From Branchiostoma lanceolatum (Eukaryota > Chordata > Leptocardii > Amphioxiformes > Branchiostomatidae): a stretch of DNA of 64,000 nucleotides. Below, piece after piece: positions 54,797 to 64,000 of this stretch. Each line of letters begins with the position of its first letter. The stretch's first letter is position 1. The stretch covers positions 4,317,001-4,381,000 of the forward strand of contig NC_089731.1 in the NCBI RefSeq assembly GCF_035083965.1, written 5' to 3'. A model generated the notes under the pieces. It did no database searches. It worked only from the letters and a program-made list of their open reading frames with translations, and was not told where the DNA came from. A program made the position numbers and the translations under genes.

Positions 54797-55972
54797 TCAG
54801 TCACTGTTTCGGAAAAGCCGCAACACGCCGCGGCGAACCTCCTCCAGACGAAACCCGTAAATGACAGGGTTGGTGGAAGAGTTGACCAGCACGCAGATCA
54901 GCATTGTCGTCAGCTTGGTGTCGGACGCGGTAAACAGTGCCATTCTGACGACAAACGGCAGCCACCCCACCAGGAACATGGCGGTAATGAGGACGATGGT
55001 GACGGCGGACTTGCGGCTGGTGCTGGGCTGGGCGCCCACGGCGGCCTCCTGTGCGGCGATGGCGTTCACGTGCTTCCACAGACAGCGGAGTATCGCCACG
55101 TTGAGGAGGATGATGGCTGATATCGGGATGAAGGCGAACACCGCAATGACGACCACGTAGTTTAAGGACATCCCTGAGCCCAATGGTATGCATCTTTCGT
55201 CGAAACGCCCTTCGCAGCTCCTGTCTAAGTTGGTCAGCATCGCCAGCATCACAGACCACAGCCACACGAGCACCACCACGACCTTGCACTTGTCGTTGGT
55301 GACGTTGCTGACGTAGGTCATGCCGTGGACGATGAACCAGTAGCGTTCCACCGTCAGAGCCATGAGACCGTAAGCGGAGCACAATCCGGAGATCGTAAGC
55401 GTCGTCAAACGGATGTTTAATACGGTATCAGAAGGAGTGGTGTCGGTCAGAAGGAAGTACGCACGCGAGCCAGTCGAAAAGACGGTCGACAAGCCGGTCA
55501 AGATGTCGCTTGCCGCCAGGTTGGCCATGAGGATGTAGACAGGCTTGTGGAGCTGCTCTCGTTTTATGATGGCTGCTAGCGGGAGGCTGTTTGCTACCAC
55601 CGTCCAGATGCCCAGGCACGTAGCCATGTGCACTGCGTATCCGGATGAGCTTGTTTCTTCGTTAGGGGCTAAAACTGTTTCCTCAGGAGAGAGACATTTG
55701 GAGACGTTTGAAGTGGTGTTCCCTCCCATCTCGTAGCCGTCGGTAACCAAGAAGGTATGGCAGTTCTCAGACGAACCGTTCCTCGATGTTGATGAGTTGC
55801 TAGAATCGCTCATGTTGTCGCCAGCCTTGTGCTTCGTAACGTTCCAGTCCGGAACAGGAGTCGAACTTACCGTAACGTTCCAGTCCAGAACAGGAGCCGA
55901 ACTTATCCCCAAAGTGGTGATGAGAATCACTAGCGCCGCTACAATGGACTTCAAGTCCGGGGACGTCAGCAT
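54797..55972 (-). CDS. Class A (rhodopsin-like) GPCR, intronless, paralog 2
   Basis: 391 aa in a single exon on the minus strand. A signal-peptide-like start (SIVAALVILITTLGISS) leads into a sequon-rich ectodomain that contains a short internal duplication (DWNVT at residues 30-34 and 42-46). Seven helices follow, with LAASD in TM2 (D156), ERY 209-211, GWLP in TM6 and NPVIY 368-372. As in GPCR1 there is no Cys at the start of TM3, and ECL2 has two Cys (C253, C261), the pattern of lysophospholipid/cannabinoid-like receptors. The C-tail ends about 10 residues past helix 8 (RLFRNSD). ICL2 and ICL3 are almost identical to GPCR1 while the N-terminal half of the ectodomain is not. The ligand is unknown; plasma-membrane signalling is inferred from family. 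Confidence 0.92.
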   Translation of the reverse strand: MLTSPDLKSIVAALVILITTLGISSAPVLDWNVTVSSTPVPDWNVTKHKAGDNMSDSSNSSTSRNGSSENCHTFLVTDGYEMGGNTTSNVSKCLSPEETVLAPNEETSSSGYAVHMATCLGIWTVVANSLPLAAIIKREQLHKPVYILMANLAASDILTGLSTVFSTGSRAYFLLTDTTPSDTVLNIRLTTLTISGLCSAYGLMALTVERYWFIVHGMTYVSNVTNDKCKVVVVLVWLWSVMLAMLTNLDRSCEGRFDERCIPLGSGMSLNYVVVIAVFAFIPISAIILLNVAILRCLWKHVNAIAAQEAAVGAQPSTSRKSAVTIVLITAMFLVGWLPFVVRMALFTASDTKLTTMLICVLVNSSTNPVIYGFRLEEVRRGVLRLFRNSD

Positions 55973-55999
55973 GGTGGGTTTGAAAGATCTCTACAGAAA

Positions 56000-58370
56000 C
56001 AGTGTCACACTCCTGATGCTGAAAACACAGAGCTTACAATCACTGGACAGAACATCTTCGCAGTGTACACGACAACATCCTATCGTATTTCCTTACAAAG
56101 AGTGCAATTACGTTTTTCTTGTGATGGCCAGATGAGACCTCAGGGAGTTTTTGATGAGATTTTTGGTACCAGCTGGGGTCCAACATTTCATCATGACTTC
56201 GCGTGGCAGTTTACTGACCTTATTAAAGATCTCCAAGCAAATATTGGGATAGAAAATCTCAAGGTTTTCTGGTTGTAATGTTTTTCTGACACGAAACCAT
56301 CCCAATGTATTCAGCTGTGACGATAACAGTCACTAACGCCCGTTGGCCTCCATTTTACGTACCTCTTGCTGTATGAAGTTCCGTCGCGGTCTCAATAAAA
56401 GAATATACGTACAGCATCGGCATGGTATAATGCAACTTCCAGGTGGGTTGGTCGGCGGCAAAGAAAATATAAACAGAATTTCTTCTCGTACGATCATTTA
56501 TGGGACTTGGGCCGAAAACACTTGCGCGTACTTCCTGGCGGCAAAGATGAGGTTTCGGAAGACTTGCAAGCCTCGACTTGTACTTGTCAACAAGGCTCTC
56601 ACAAACACATTTCCAGCACGCGCACGCGTAACACAGTCGTTCAGAGTCAGTCAGGGAGATGCACTTGGAGTTATATTATGCAGAAGGCCGGTTAAACGTG
56701 CTACTTAACTAGCACTGTCGGCCCTCTTGGCGGTTAATGCCTTGAAAAGAAACTAGAGTTTGTGGCATCACATACCTTACATATGCAGCTGTTAGCTGGT
56801 ATACGCCTTTCGACGTACACTGCTGGCAATTAAACGCCGGCAAAGGGTGGTTATACCGGTTTGGTAGTGCAGACACAAAATGTCTGCATCTCGGAATTAG
56901 CATTCGGGCAATAACTTTTCATCAGTAACTAGTTGTTCGCGGGGGACATGGTTGCTATGTCTCGCTGTTTCTGAGCCCAACCCGTGCAAACACTACTGAA
57001 CAAGAGCCCGATCCTCAACGTCAGTGAATTTCATAAAGAATGCAATAATGTTCTATTTTCATTGATGAAGGTTAGACATGTAGGTAATAAGAAACGCCTA
57101 ACAAATCGTATCTAGTTGCTTGGGTAGCTGTTTTTAGGCGTTACGTTTTCTGTTCGATGCGATGAATTTGGTCACTGCATTTTAGTAATTTGGTGCGCCT
57201 TTCCAGTTCTACGTTGTATCTTCCAAGCGTTTGAATGCAGGAGAGTCGCGGAACGTCTCGATTTGTAATAGTTGTTGCCTAGTGCTGAGGGTTTCTCACC
57301 GAGCGTCCCTCAACGTCTGTGCGGTCGAGTCGGCGCGTGACCTCGCCACAACCAGAATGCTCTGTTGCCGTCAAGATATTAAAAAAAAATAGATAAATGA
57401 AACAAACAAAAAACACAGAACAAACGCTACCATGGGCCTTGTTTTAAAGTCCGTTGTATCGGTTGTTCTTGTCCGTTCTTCGATGATGCCAGTTCAGCTG
57501 ACGCTATTTCTCTGTGGGATCTGGCGCTCCAAAGAGGTAATGACACACCTTACGTTTTGAAGCGGGAGACGGTTTTGCCAGCATTTAATGGACAGAGGTG
57601 GCCACAGTAAGGGCGCAACTGCTCAAATCATTCTCGACTTCAGACCAATTTGTTTATGTAACCTCACGTGGTGGCCCGCCTGTATCGCCATGTGTTACGT
57701 ACTCACGAAATTATTACTAGTACACGCATATGTATCGCCATGTGTAACGTACTTACGAAACTAGGAAATGGGGTCAGGGGTGGTTGTGTTGTAATTGTTA
57801 CCCTGGGAGCCAGATCCCGTATTTGGTGCGATCACCCACCCCCGGCACGCGCACCCGAGCTTTACCTAGCCTCCATTGCAGGCCTTCCCACTAGCGTTTG
57901 ACTAACGATTTTATCTTTTCAATTTGTTTTTTTTTTGGGGGGGGGGAGGGGGCGTATCTGCTTGAGCCCCCGTATCTGCTTGGGCGCCGACGATCCCAAG
58001 CAGATACGGGTCCCAAGCAGATACGCTTGAAATTGCTTTAATACCATAGTAAGTGATTTTAAATGATTTGTGTAATGTCTTTATGGTGAAAACAAAGTGC
58101 AATATGTACAGAGGGCACAATTCAGCCTTTGGCTGCAAAGCCCTTTTATGAATAATAAGCCATTTGATTGATTGATTGATTGTAACTTTAAGTTCACTGT
58201 TTTCACTGTCACCTCTGTACCGTGAACTTATCATCACAGTGAAAAACCTATTTATGATACCTCCACACATCGTTTCTGTAAACCATTTGCTACCACCGTG
58301 AAGTTAAAATTCAGTGAAATTGTCCCTTTTTCTTACACCGTGAAATTTTGCTACCGTGAACTTAAAGTGA
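56000..58370. other. Region upstream of GPCR2 and beyond, no gene recognised
   Basis: GPCR2's promoter should lie in the first few hundred bases. The rest shows short frames without family resemblance. At 57950-58030 the motif 'caagcagatacg' and its complement 'cgtatctgcttg' occur four times. At 58195-58380, 'accgtgaacttaa'-like motifs repeat. Confidence 0.45.
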
Positions 58371-58557
58371 ATAAGCTAGTTCGGAGTTGCTACTACGCAT
58401 GTGCAGTGTCAAAGGTGAAGGCCCCCGCGACGGAAACAGTGCTCGCCTCCACATTGTCTCGATTTGCATAACAACGCCCAGACGGGTCTTGTTTCCGTCG
58501 CGGGGGCCTTCACCTTTGACACTGCACATGCGTAGTAGCAACTCCGAACTAGCTTAT
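58371..58557. mobile_element. Hairpin MITE with perfect 67-bp arms
   Basis: The left arm 58371-58437 and right arm 58491-58557 are exact reverse complements over 67 bp (starting ataagctagttcggagttgc), with a 53-nt centre. Perfect arms suggest a young insertion, placed inside an older CCGTGAA-type repeat. No clean target duplication was found. Confidence 0.88.
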
Positions 58558-61078
58558 CACAGTATATAGCATGATCAGCTACAGTACTGCTGCCAATCAC
58601 TATCACAGATTGTACGCAGTTTTGAACATGATTGGCACACGTGGGACACATACCATACTATCATGCTAGTCTTGACCCACACATGAAACATTTCAGAACA
58701 CGTAGTAAAACGTAGTAAAAGTTGGGCGCTACAAATCACAAATATTAAGTGGTCCGCAACAGCAGCTTGGCTGCCTGGCGCTCCACTATGTATTGTCTTG
58801 TTGCAATTTTTAGTAAAGAAAAAAAATCACAGACAAATCTATACAAACGATATTAAAGAAACCAGCATGATAGAATACGATATCAGTCCACAAAAAACTC
58901 CACATTCAATAGGTTCAATAGTCTGGTTTATTTGCTAGCCGCCAGGATGTTTACTTGTCGAGGGCCAGGTCTGGACGTCACAGCTGAGACTAATGCTTGC
59001 GTTGCAACAAATACTAATCTTATTAGCTCAGATAACCAATGGGGTCAAAGACTCTAGAGTGAGGTTAATCTCTTCAGACAGATGACCAATCCGGGAGAGA
59101 CTCCGGAGTGACATCACCATGACAACCAAAAGTGCATTTTTACAACCAATCACAAGCCAGAATATCCTGACAAGTGACCAATCACAGGCCACTTCGTATT
59201 GCGTGGTGACTTTGTGGCCTTTGCACTACCTGGAAAGGTTCACTATTCGATCGACTATCAGCCTGGCAAGGTCGATCTGTCTCCGTCTCCACGAGACCCG
59301 CCTGCCGCCCTTGATCTGAGCATCCGCGCCCGGATTGGCTCACTCCCCGTGTTTGATGCACCCTGCCTTGAGCACAAGTAACGTTACAGGTTCGTCCATG
59401 TAGCACCAGAGAGGTTCTAACCTCCTTGGTCGCGCGGTTCTGCCAGCCGTAAGAGTCATGGATGAACAGAGCCAGTCCGTATGCCATCGATATGGCCTAT
59501 GGCGTGATGCCTCGGCCTTTCCCACGACATTCGACAGTAAGTACTAGTACTTCTTGATACTGTACTGTGTGAAGTAAGCGTCTTTTTAAAGCTGTGCTTA
59601 GCGTGACTACATGAAGCTTTAGGTAACAATTCACTGTGTAAAAAGTTCTCTGATTTGCCTGAACGACACAACGCAAACTTTCAACTGTATAGGACAACTC
59701 CTTATTCTTAGAAATCCATGCGTCTGTGCGGGACCTAAGCATTGAACAATGCTTTGCAGAAAATGTTTGTCGCTCTAACATGGTTGGAACTTGGAACGTA
59801 TTTGTTGGTTGGAAAATTTGGTCAAGGTATGCACTTTTCATCTCAGCTACCCATAATTGTATATCACAATCCCCCTTGTCATGCCATTGGACTAAAATCA
59901 TTTGTGTTTTCCAGCAATGGTGATGGGGCGCCATTGACTTATATGTCTGGAAGTGCGCACAGTGTTATGTAAGTGCGAGAAGGGCAGCAAGTATCAGTCA
60001 AAGAAGCTTCTTTGTGACAACATCCAGAGCCTTAAAGGACACGCCACATTTGATAAGGTGAGCATTACCTGTGATGTATTGTTTGACAGCTAGCTCTGCT
60101 TAGCATTAGTTGATGTTGATAGGATTCGTTATGAAAATGGATCTGTAATTAATTTATTAGGCATGCATAATACGTGCATTTGCACTGGTCCTCAGTTTGA
60201 TACATCTTGTGTTTGAATTTTTGGTCATGCACAGATTTTGTCACAGGTGTCAAGTTCTAATTGTATTTTATACATTTCCACTACCATTGGACATCCCTTG
60301 AGCCTTTTGTGTTTGTCCCAGTTGATGTCTGTGGGAACATCCTGACCCTGCTGCAGAACTTGAAGAGAGTGAAGACAGAAAATTGAGGAGACTGGATTAA
60401 CACCACTGTGAGTAGAATCTGTACAGCTTGACTTAGAAATCGGTCATCAATTTTACTGTAAATGCATTGAAGTTTGCGTGGTTTTAATTTCGCAATTGGG
60501 AGAAAATGGAGTGTTCTCTGTGGTTTCAAATTTTAAGTTGAAACAATAGTAGCGCTTCAGAAACCAAGTTAGTTTCAAATGCGTCTTATTAGTGTGCAAT
60601 GTACAGTACGTAGTGCTTCAAGTAGGCAAGGGGCTAGGAGGGAAAAGAAATTTATGATGATTTGTAGTGGTTTGATTAGAACAAAGCAAAAAGACGTTAA
60701 TCTGGCTGTTTTGTCCTAATTCCTGTGTCTTCTCTCAGGACTTCTGCTGAGAGGTCATCGTCCAACGCCAAGTAAGCCATCTCCACGATGACGTCCAGAA
60801 GACCGGTGCTCGTGTGTTCGCCCTGCCAGAGGACTGACATGTGACAGGCTTGATGGGAAGTTATCAATTTGTGATTATGCATTGATAGCTTTAACTGAAA
60901 GTATGATTCCCTCCGTGTAGCTGAGACATTGTCGGCAGTGCTAGTCACAATCTTTTGGTTGGTGGTAGGGTGCTTGACGTTTTTTGTTGACATCCTGAGT
61001 GGTGTTGTTGGTAGGGGGTTTGGGCATTTTGTGAGTGGTAGCTGCTTTTGCATACAGCCAGCTTCAGCCTGTTTCTGT
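58558..61078. other. Intergenic region, nothing firmly recognised
   Basis: Several open frames of 60-145 codons exist on both strands around 59100-59930 and 60700-61170. They overlap each other and show no domain that I recognise. A CGCGAA-type repeat remnant lies at 60465-60560. Confidence 0.4.
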
Positions 61079-61512
61079 GGTGTACAGATCCAGTGTGTGA
61101 CTGTTCCAGTTCCTGTGATTGTGTTGATGGCTGAGATTGTTAGCGGAGTGATTGTGAAGTTCACAGTTTCCAAGAGAGGGGATTTTCCTGGTTCTGTTAG
61201 CTTATGACTGCTTGGATTCTTCTACCGACTGTTGTCCTTTCTGTTTATGTGGTGGTATTGGGTCGTCGGGAACCTAGACCATTACGTAATTTGCCTTGTG
61301 TTGTCGCATCTTGGACTCCCGAACCAAGACTGCGGCACAGGGCCAGAAAGGAAGGCAGGTGGTTGGAGAGCCTGAGTAGTTGTGAGCTAACAGAACCAGG
61401 AAAATCCCAGATCTCTGAAACACTGAATTTTGCAGTTACTCCGAGAGCAATCCTGGCCATTGGCATAGTTACAGTAACTGAATCTGCCATACATCGGGCA
61501 TATATACCGCAG
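61079..61512. repeat. Inverted repeat of about 130-bp arms
   Basis: 'gggattttcctggttctgtt' occurs on + at 61181-61200 and on the minus strand at about 61387-61406. The arms extend outwards through similar text (gtgaagttcacagtttccaa versus gcaaaattcagtgtttcaga). The 170-bp centre has no clear content. It may be a foldback element. Confidence 0.6.
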
Positions 61513-61834
61513 AAATAGGATGGAGCCCTGTGTGCAGAAGTAGCCATTGCTTTTGAAATGTCGTAACTCCTCATCATCATCGCTACTTAGGGTGTCATCA
61601 AAATGTGCTCAACAGCTTGCCATCCATTAAGAGGTCATGATCTCTCTGCTTCCAATGCTTCAGGTAAATGTACATTTCTAGGTTGAACCTAGAACTGAAA
61701 TGATAATCACAAATCAGGTTAACTTCCTGTCACGCCCCCAGCAGTCTGAAGATGACGTTCTTGTCAATGACCTTTTATGGAATGCAAAGTGTACACTTTA
61801 CAGCAATCATGTATACATGGACATTGTACTATGT

Positions 61835-62015
61835 TATGCTTAAGGGCACATTCCAAAGCTTGTGGGACCAAAAAAAATGATTTAAAAGACAGCAAAACAC
61901 GCAAAATTGCAAAAAAGTACTTGTTACCATAAATCATGTATAGTCTTGATATACATTTTTCATTCTTTGTTTTCTGAAACATTCTGGTCGGGCCCCGGCT
62001 TGGAAATGTGACCTA
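61835..62015. mobile_element. MITE with GGCCCGG-type termini, copy 4 (degraded)
   Basis: 'aagggcacattccaaagctt' at the left and 'cgggccccggcttggaaatgtgacc'-type text at the right match copies 1-3, and the core 'gcgcaaaacacgcaaaa'-like text is also shared. The left end has lost the G/C block. Confidence 0.6.
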
Positions 62016-63100
62016 GTAACCCTAGCTAGGGTTACTAACTAGATTCTAGTTAAGCTTACTATGTGTTAGGTAGGTTCAAATTTAATTTTATTCTCGTATT
62101 TTCTGTATTTCTTTAGATTTAGTAGATGTTGATAATGCGCATTTATGGTATAGAGGTAATTTATAGCCATCAATTCTAAGTCCTATTGTAATTTGGGCTA
62201 CTTATTTCAAGGCTTAGGCCACACCAATTTAATGTCTTGTTTAATGGAATTTTAAAAAAATGCTAGATTTGAAAATCAACATGAAAACAGAATCTCAGAG
62301 GAAAGTTTGTACTTTGGTTCAGACAGTTTCAGTGAATGAACAGGGTCAGGTGCAAGTTGTCACCTCGGCCTTCTGTTTTAATGATGTCCTCATGCTAAAA
62401 TTAAAAAAAAATCTGTTAACCAGGAAATCAAATTGGTGTGGCCTTAGGCTGACGTTGGAGCACACACACAAACACAAACTAACACTCACATACTAATGCA
62501 CACTCACAACACAAACACACTAACACATAACTATCTGACACTAGCCACTATTCTACAAGCAGAAGTTAGGCTTGGCAACATAAAGAAAACGGGACAAAAA
62601 AGAAAGTCCCACAAAACGCCTAAAACGCGTTTAAAAAAAAAACCCAGCCGGAGCCGACCTCTGCTTGGAGAGTAATGTGCCATTGCACTGTCAGATTTAA
62701 TGAACGTTTACATCAACTTTTTTGTTTAGAAGATAAGAATGTCCTTTGTATCTATGCGCATACTGAAGGCAACAGTAGTCAAATTATGTACTGTGCTTTG
62801 ATGGCATCAAAATTTGTAGTATTTGTTCTAAATGCTATGAATTTGATTGCCTCTTGTTTACTTACATTCGTTGCAATAAGGTCTTTTGTTCACGCTTTGC
62901 TTTTATATTTTGTGGCATCTGCATGTATCTAGTTGTACAAGACTGGCCACCTTGTCCAACAAAGATACATCAGAGCTTTGTGATATTTTCCTCAGTACAC
63001 TATGCATTCCTGTTTTGTAAAAAAATGCAATCAAATAAACTGTTTAAAATCAGATGTGCAGTTACTTTTTATTTACTATTGTATTTTTAGGCATATTAAA
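62016..63100. other. Intergenic region, nothing recognised
   Basis: A/T-rich DNA with a short CA-rich tract near 62460-62520. No exon is supported. Confidence 0.45.
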
Positions 63101-63109
63101 TGCTTTCTC

Positions 63110-63645
63110 CCTGCCCACCCTCAAACTGGTATGAAATCAACGTTCCCTCTCCCTTTATCCTCTGACGTGAAATGGACTTCCATCTCCCCTCAACTTCAAA
63201 TCTCCCACCCAAGTGCATGTGAAATGGATGGTCCCGCCCTTCTCAGACCCTTAACCCATGTCAAATGCATGGTCCCCCTTTCCCAGACCCTTACTCCATG
63301 TGGAATGGATGACCCCTCTCTCCCCTTCAGGCCTTTCTTCCATATGAAATGGATGGTCCCTTCCCAGATCTTTCGCCATGTGAAATTGATGATCCTTCAG
63401 ACTTTCATCCCATGGTTCCTCCCTAACTCATTTGAAATGAATTGTCCCTTTACTTTCCTCAGATCCGTACCCCATGTGAAACGGATAATCCCTCCCTTTT
63501 GATACCTTGAACCATGTAAAATCGATGGTCCCTCCCTTTTAAGACTCCCAACTCCATTGGACATGGATGGTCCCTCCCTTTTCCAGACTCTTAACCCTTA
63601 CTAACTGGATGGTCCCTTCCTTTTAAGACGCTCAACCCTATGGAT
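63110..63645 (+). repeat. Degenerate minisatellite, unit about 40-45 bp
   Basis: About 11-12 imperfect units follow the pattern 'ccatgtgaaatggatggtcc' plus 'ctcccttttcagacccttaa'. The open frame across it (from 63002) is a by-product of the repeat. Confidence 0.8.
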
Positions 63646-64000
63646 GCAATACTCTTTTCCGTAAGGCAGCCTGTTTTTATTTCCCGTCATTCGTAGGGAA
63701 ACCCATCTATTATTCGATACATTTTTTTAGTGTCGGTCACGTAATTTGTAGCGAGGCAACCAGATTTTAGCGTAATACGTAGGTGGTTCTTCTGAAATTA
63801 GCGTAAAGCGTTGTAGGGACCAGTACCCCATGCAGACCCTCTAATATATCATACTTGTACCATGGAGTTTTGTTTAAACTTCCTTGCATCTGCGTACATA
63901 TCCAAATCGTTTATTTGGGAAAAGATTTGAGAAAAGATAATTGACATGTTGCAATGACTAAGAAGCCGATGACGATAATGATGTAATGGCAACCACTCGT
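63646..64000. other. Right edge, nothing recognised
   Basis: Repeated short motifs (gtagcgaggc, ttagcgtaatacg, ttagcgtaaagcg) suggest a decayed tandem repeat. No gene is seen before the end of the window. Confidence 0.4.

Noticed and set aside
59340-59525. Minus-strand segment with LEPLWCYMDEP resembling a kringle PWCY piece
   Set aside because: Only a handful of residues match, the Cys pattern of a kringle is missing, and neighbouring frames overlap. Likely chance.
60697-61173. 158-aa minus-strand frame
   Set aside because: It overlaps the foldback at 61079-61512, has no known domain, and an equally open frame exists on the + strand.

Overview
The window looks like animal nuclear DNA, most likely from a lancelet (Branchiostoma-type cephalochordate). 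This is inferred from small phase-conserved exons in introns of a few hundred to about 1,600 bp, single-exon class A GPCR genes, and very many short inverted-repeat transposons and microsatellites. No bacterial operons, rRNA, tRNA genes, CRISPR arrays or virus-like elements were recognised.

The core is a cluster of five paralogous genes for small four-helix membrane proteins related to the LAPTM/Mtp (lysosome-associated transmembrane) family, here called A to E. A (3555-7131), B (12935-17593), C (21934-24945) and D (30161-33428) lie head to tail on the + strand. E (about 50110 down to 46400) is on the - strand. All share the same intron positions and phases (0,1,0,0,0, then 0 before a tiny last exon), a Cys-rich N-terminus (CCxCC-x-V-R/K-T-G type), four hydrophobic stretches, and a strongly conserved Y-G-C/V-L-V-V-Y-S-H-Y-Q-N-L-R-D segment after helix 4. 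They differ mainly in the tail behind that segment. A has PPPGGxY heptads and one PPxY motif, C and D have GNQPY repeats, E has a short Pro/Gly tail, and B stops almost at once. An orphan exon-5 copy downstream of D (35973-36074) is the remnant of a further copy.

Two single-exon rhodopsin-like GPCR genes flank gene E: GPCR1 (39198-40349, +) and GPCR2 (54797-55972, -). They are close paralogs with nearly identical intracellular faces and divergent, glycosylation-rich ectodomains. Their 3' flanks are also homologous for about 0.7-0.8 kb.

Layout: 1-3530 repeats only; 3532-7600 gene A; 7600-12900 repeats and a possible first exon of B; 12901-17593 gene B with huge tetranucleotide arrays; 18.0-21.9 kb repeats and the conserved 5' block of C; 21.9-24.9 kb gene C; 25-30.1 kb duplicated flanks and the 5' block of D; 30.1-33.4 kb gene D; 34-37.4 kb duplicated 3' flanks and the orphan exon; 39.2-41.2 kb GPCR1; 41.2-46.3 kb a LINE fragment and repeats; 46.4-50.75 kb gene E; 50.76-52.14 kb a long-TIR DNA transposon; 52.4-54.2 kb repeats; 54.2-56 kb GPCR2; 56-64 kb repeats, hairpins and a minisatellite with no gene recognised.

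If the LAPTM analogy holds, the A-E products are endosomal/lysosomal membrane proteins whose cytosolic tails recruit sorting or ubiquitin-ligase partners. The tail diversity suggests paralogs specialised in partner binding.
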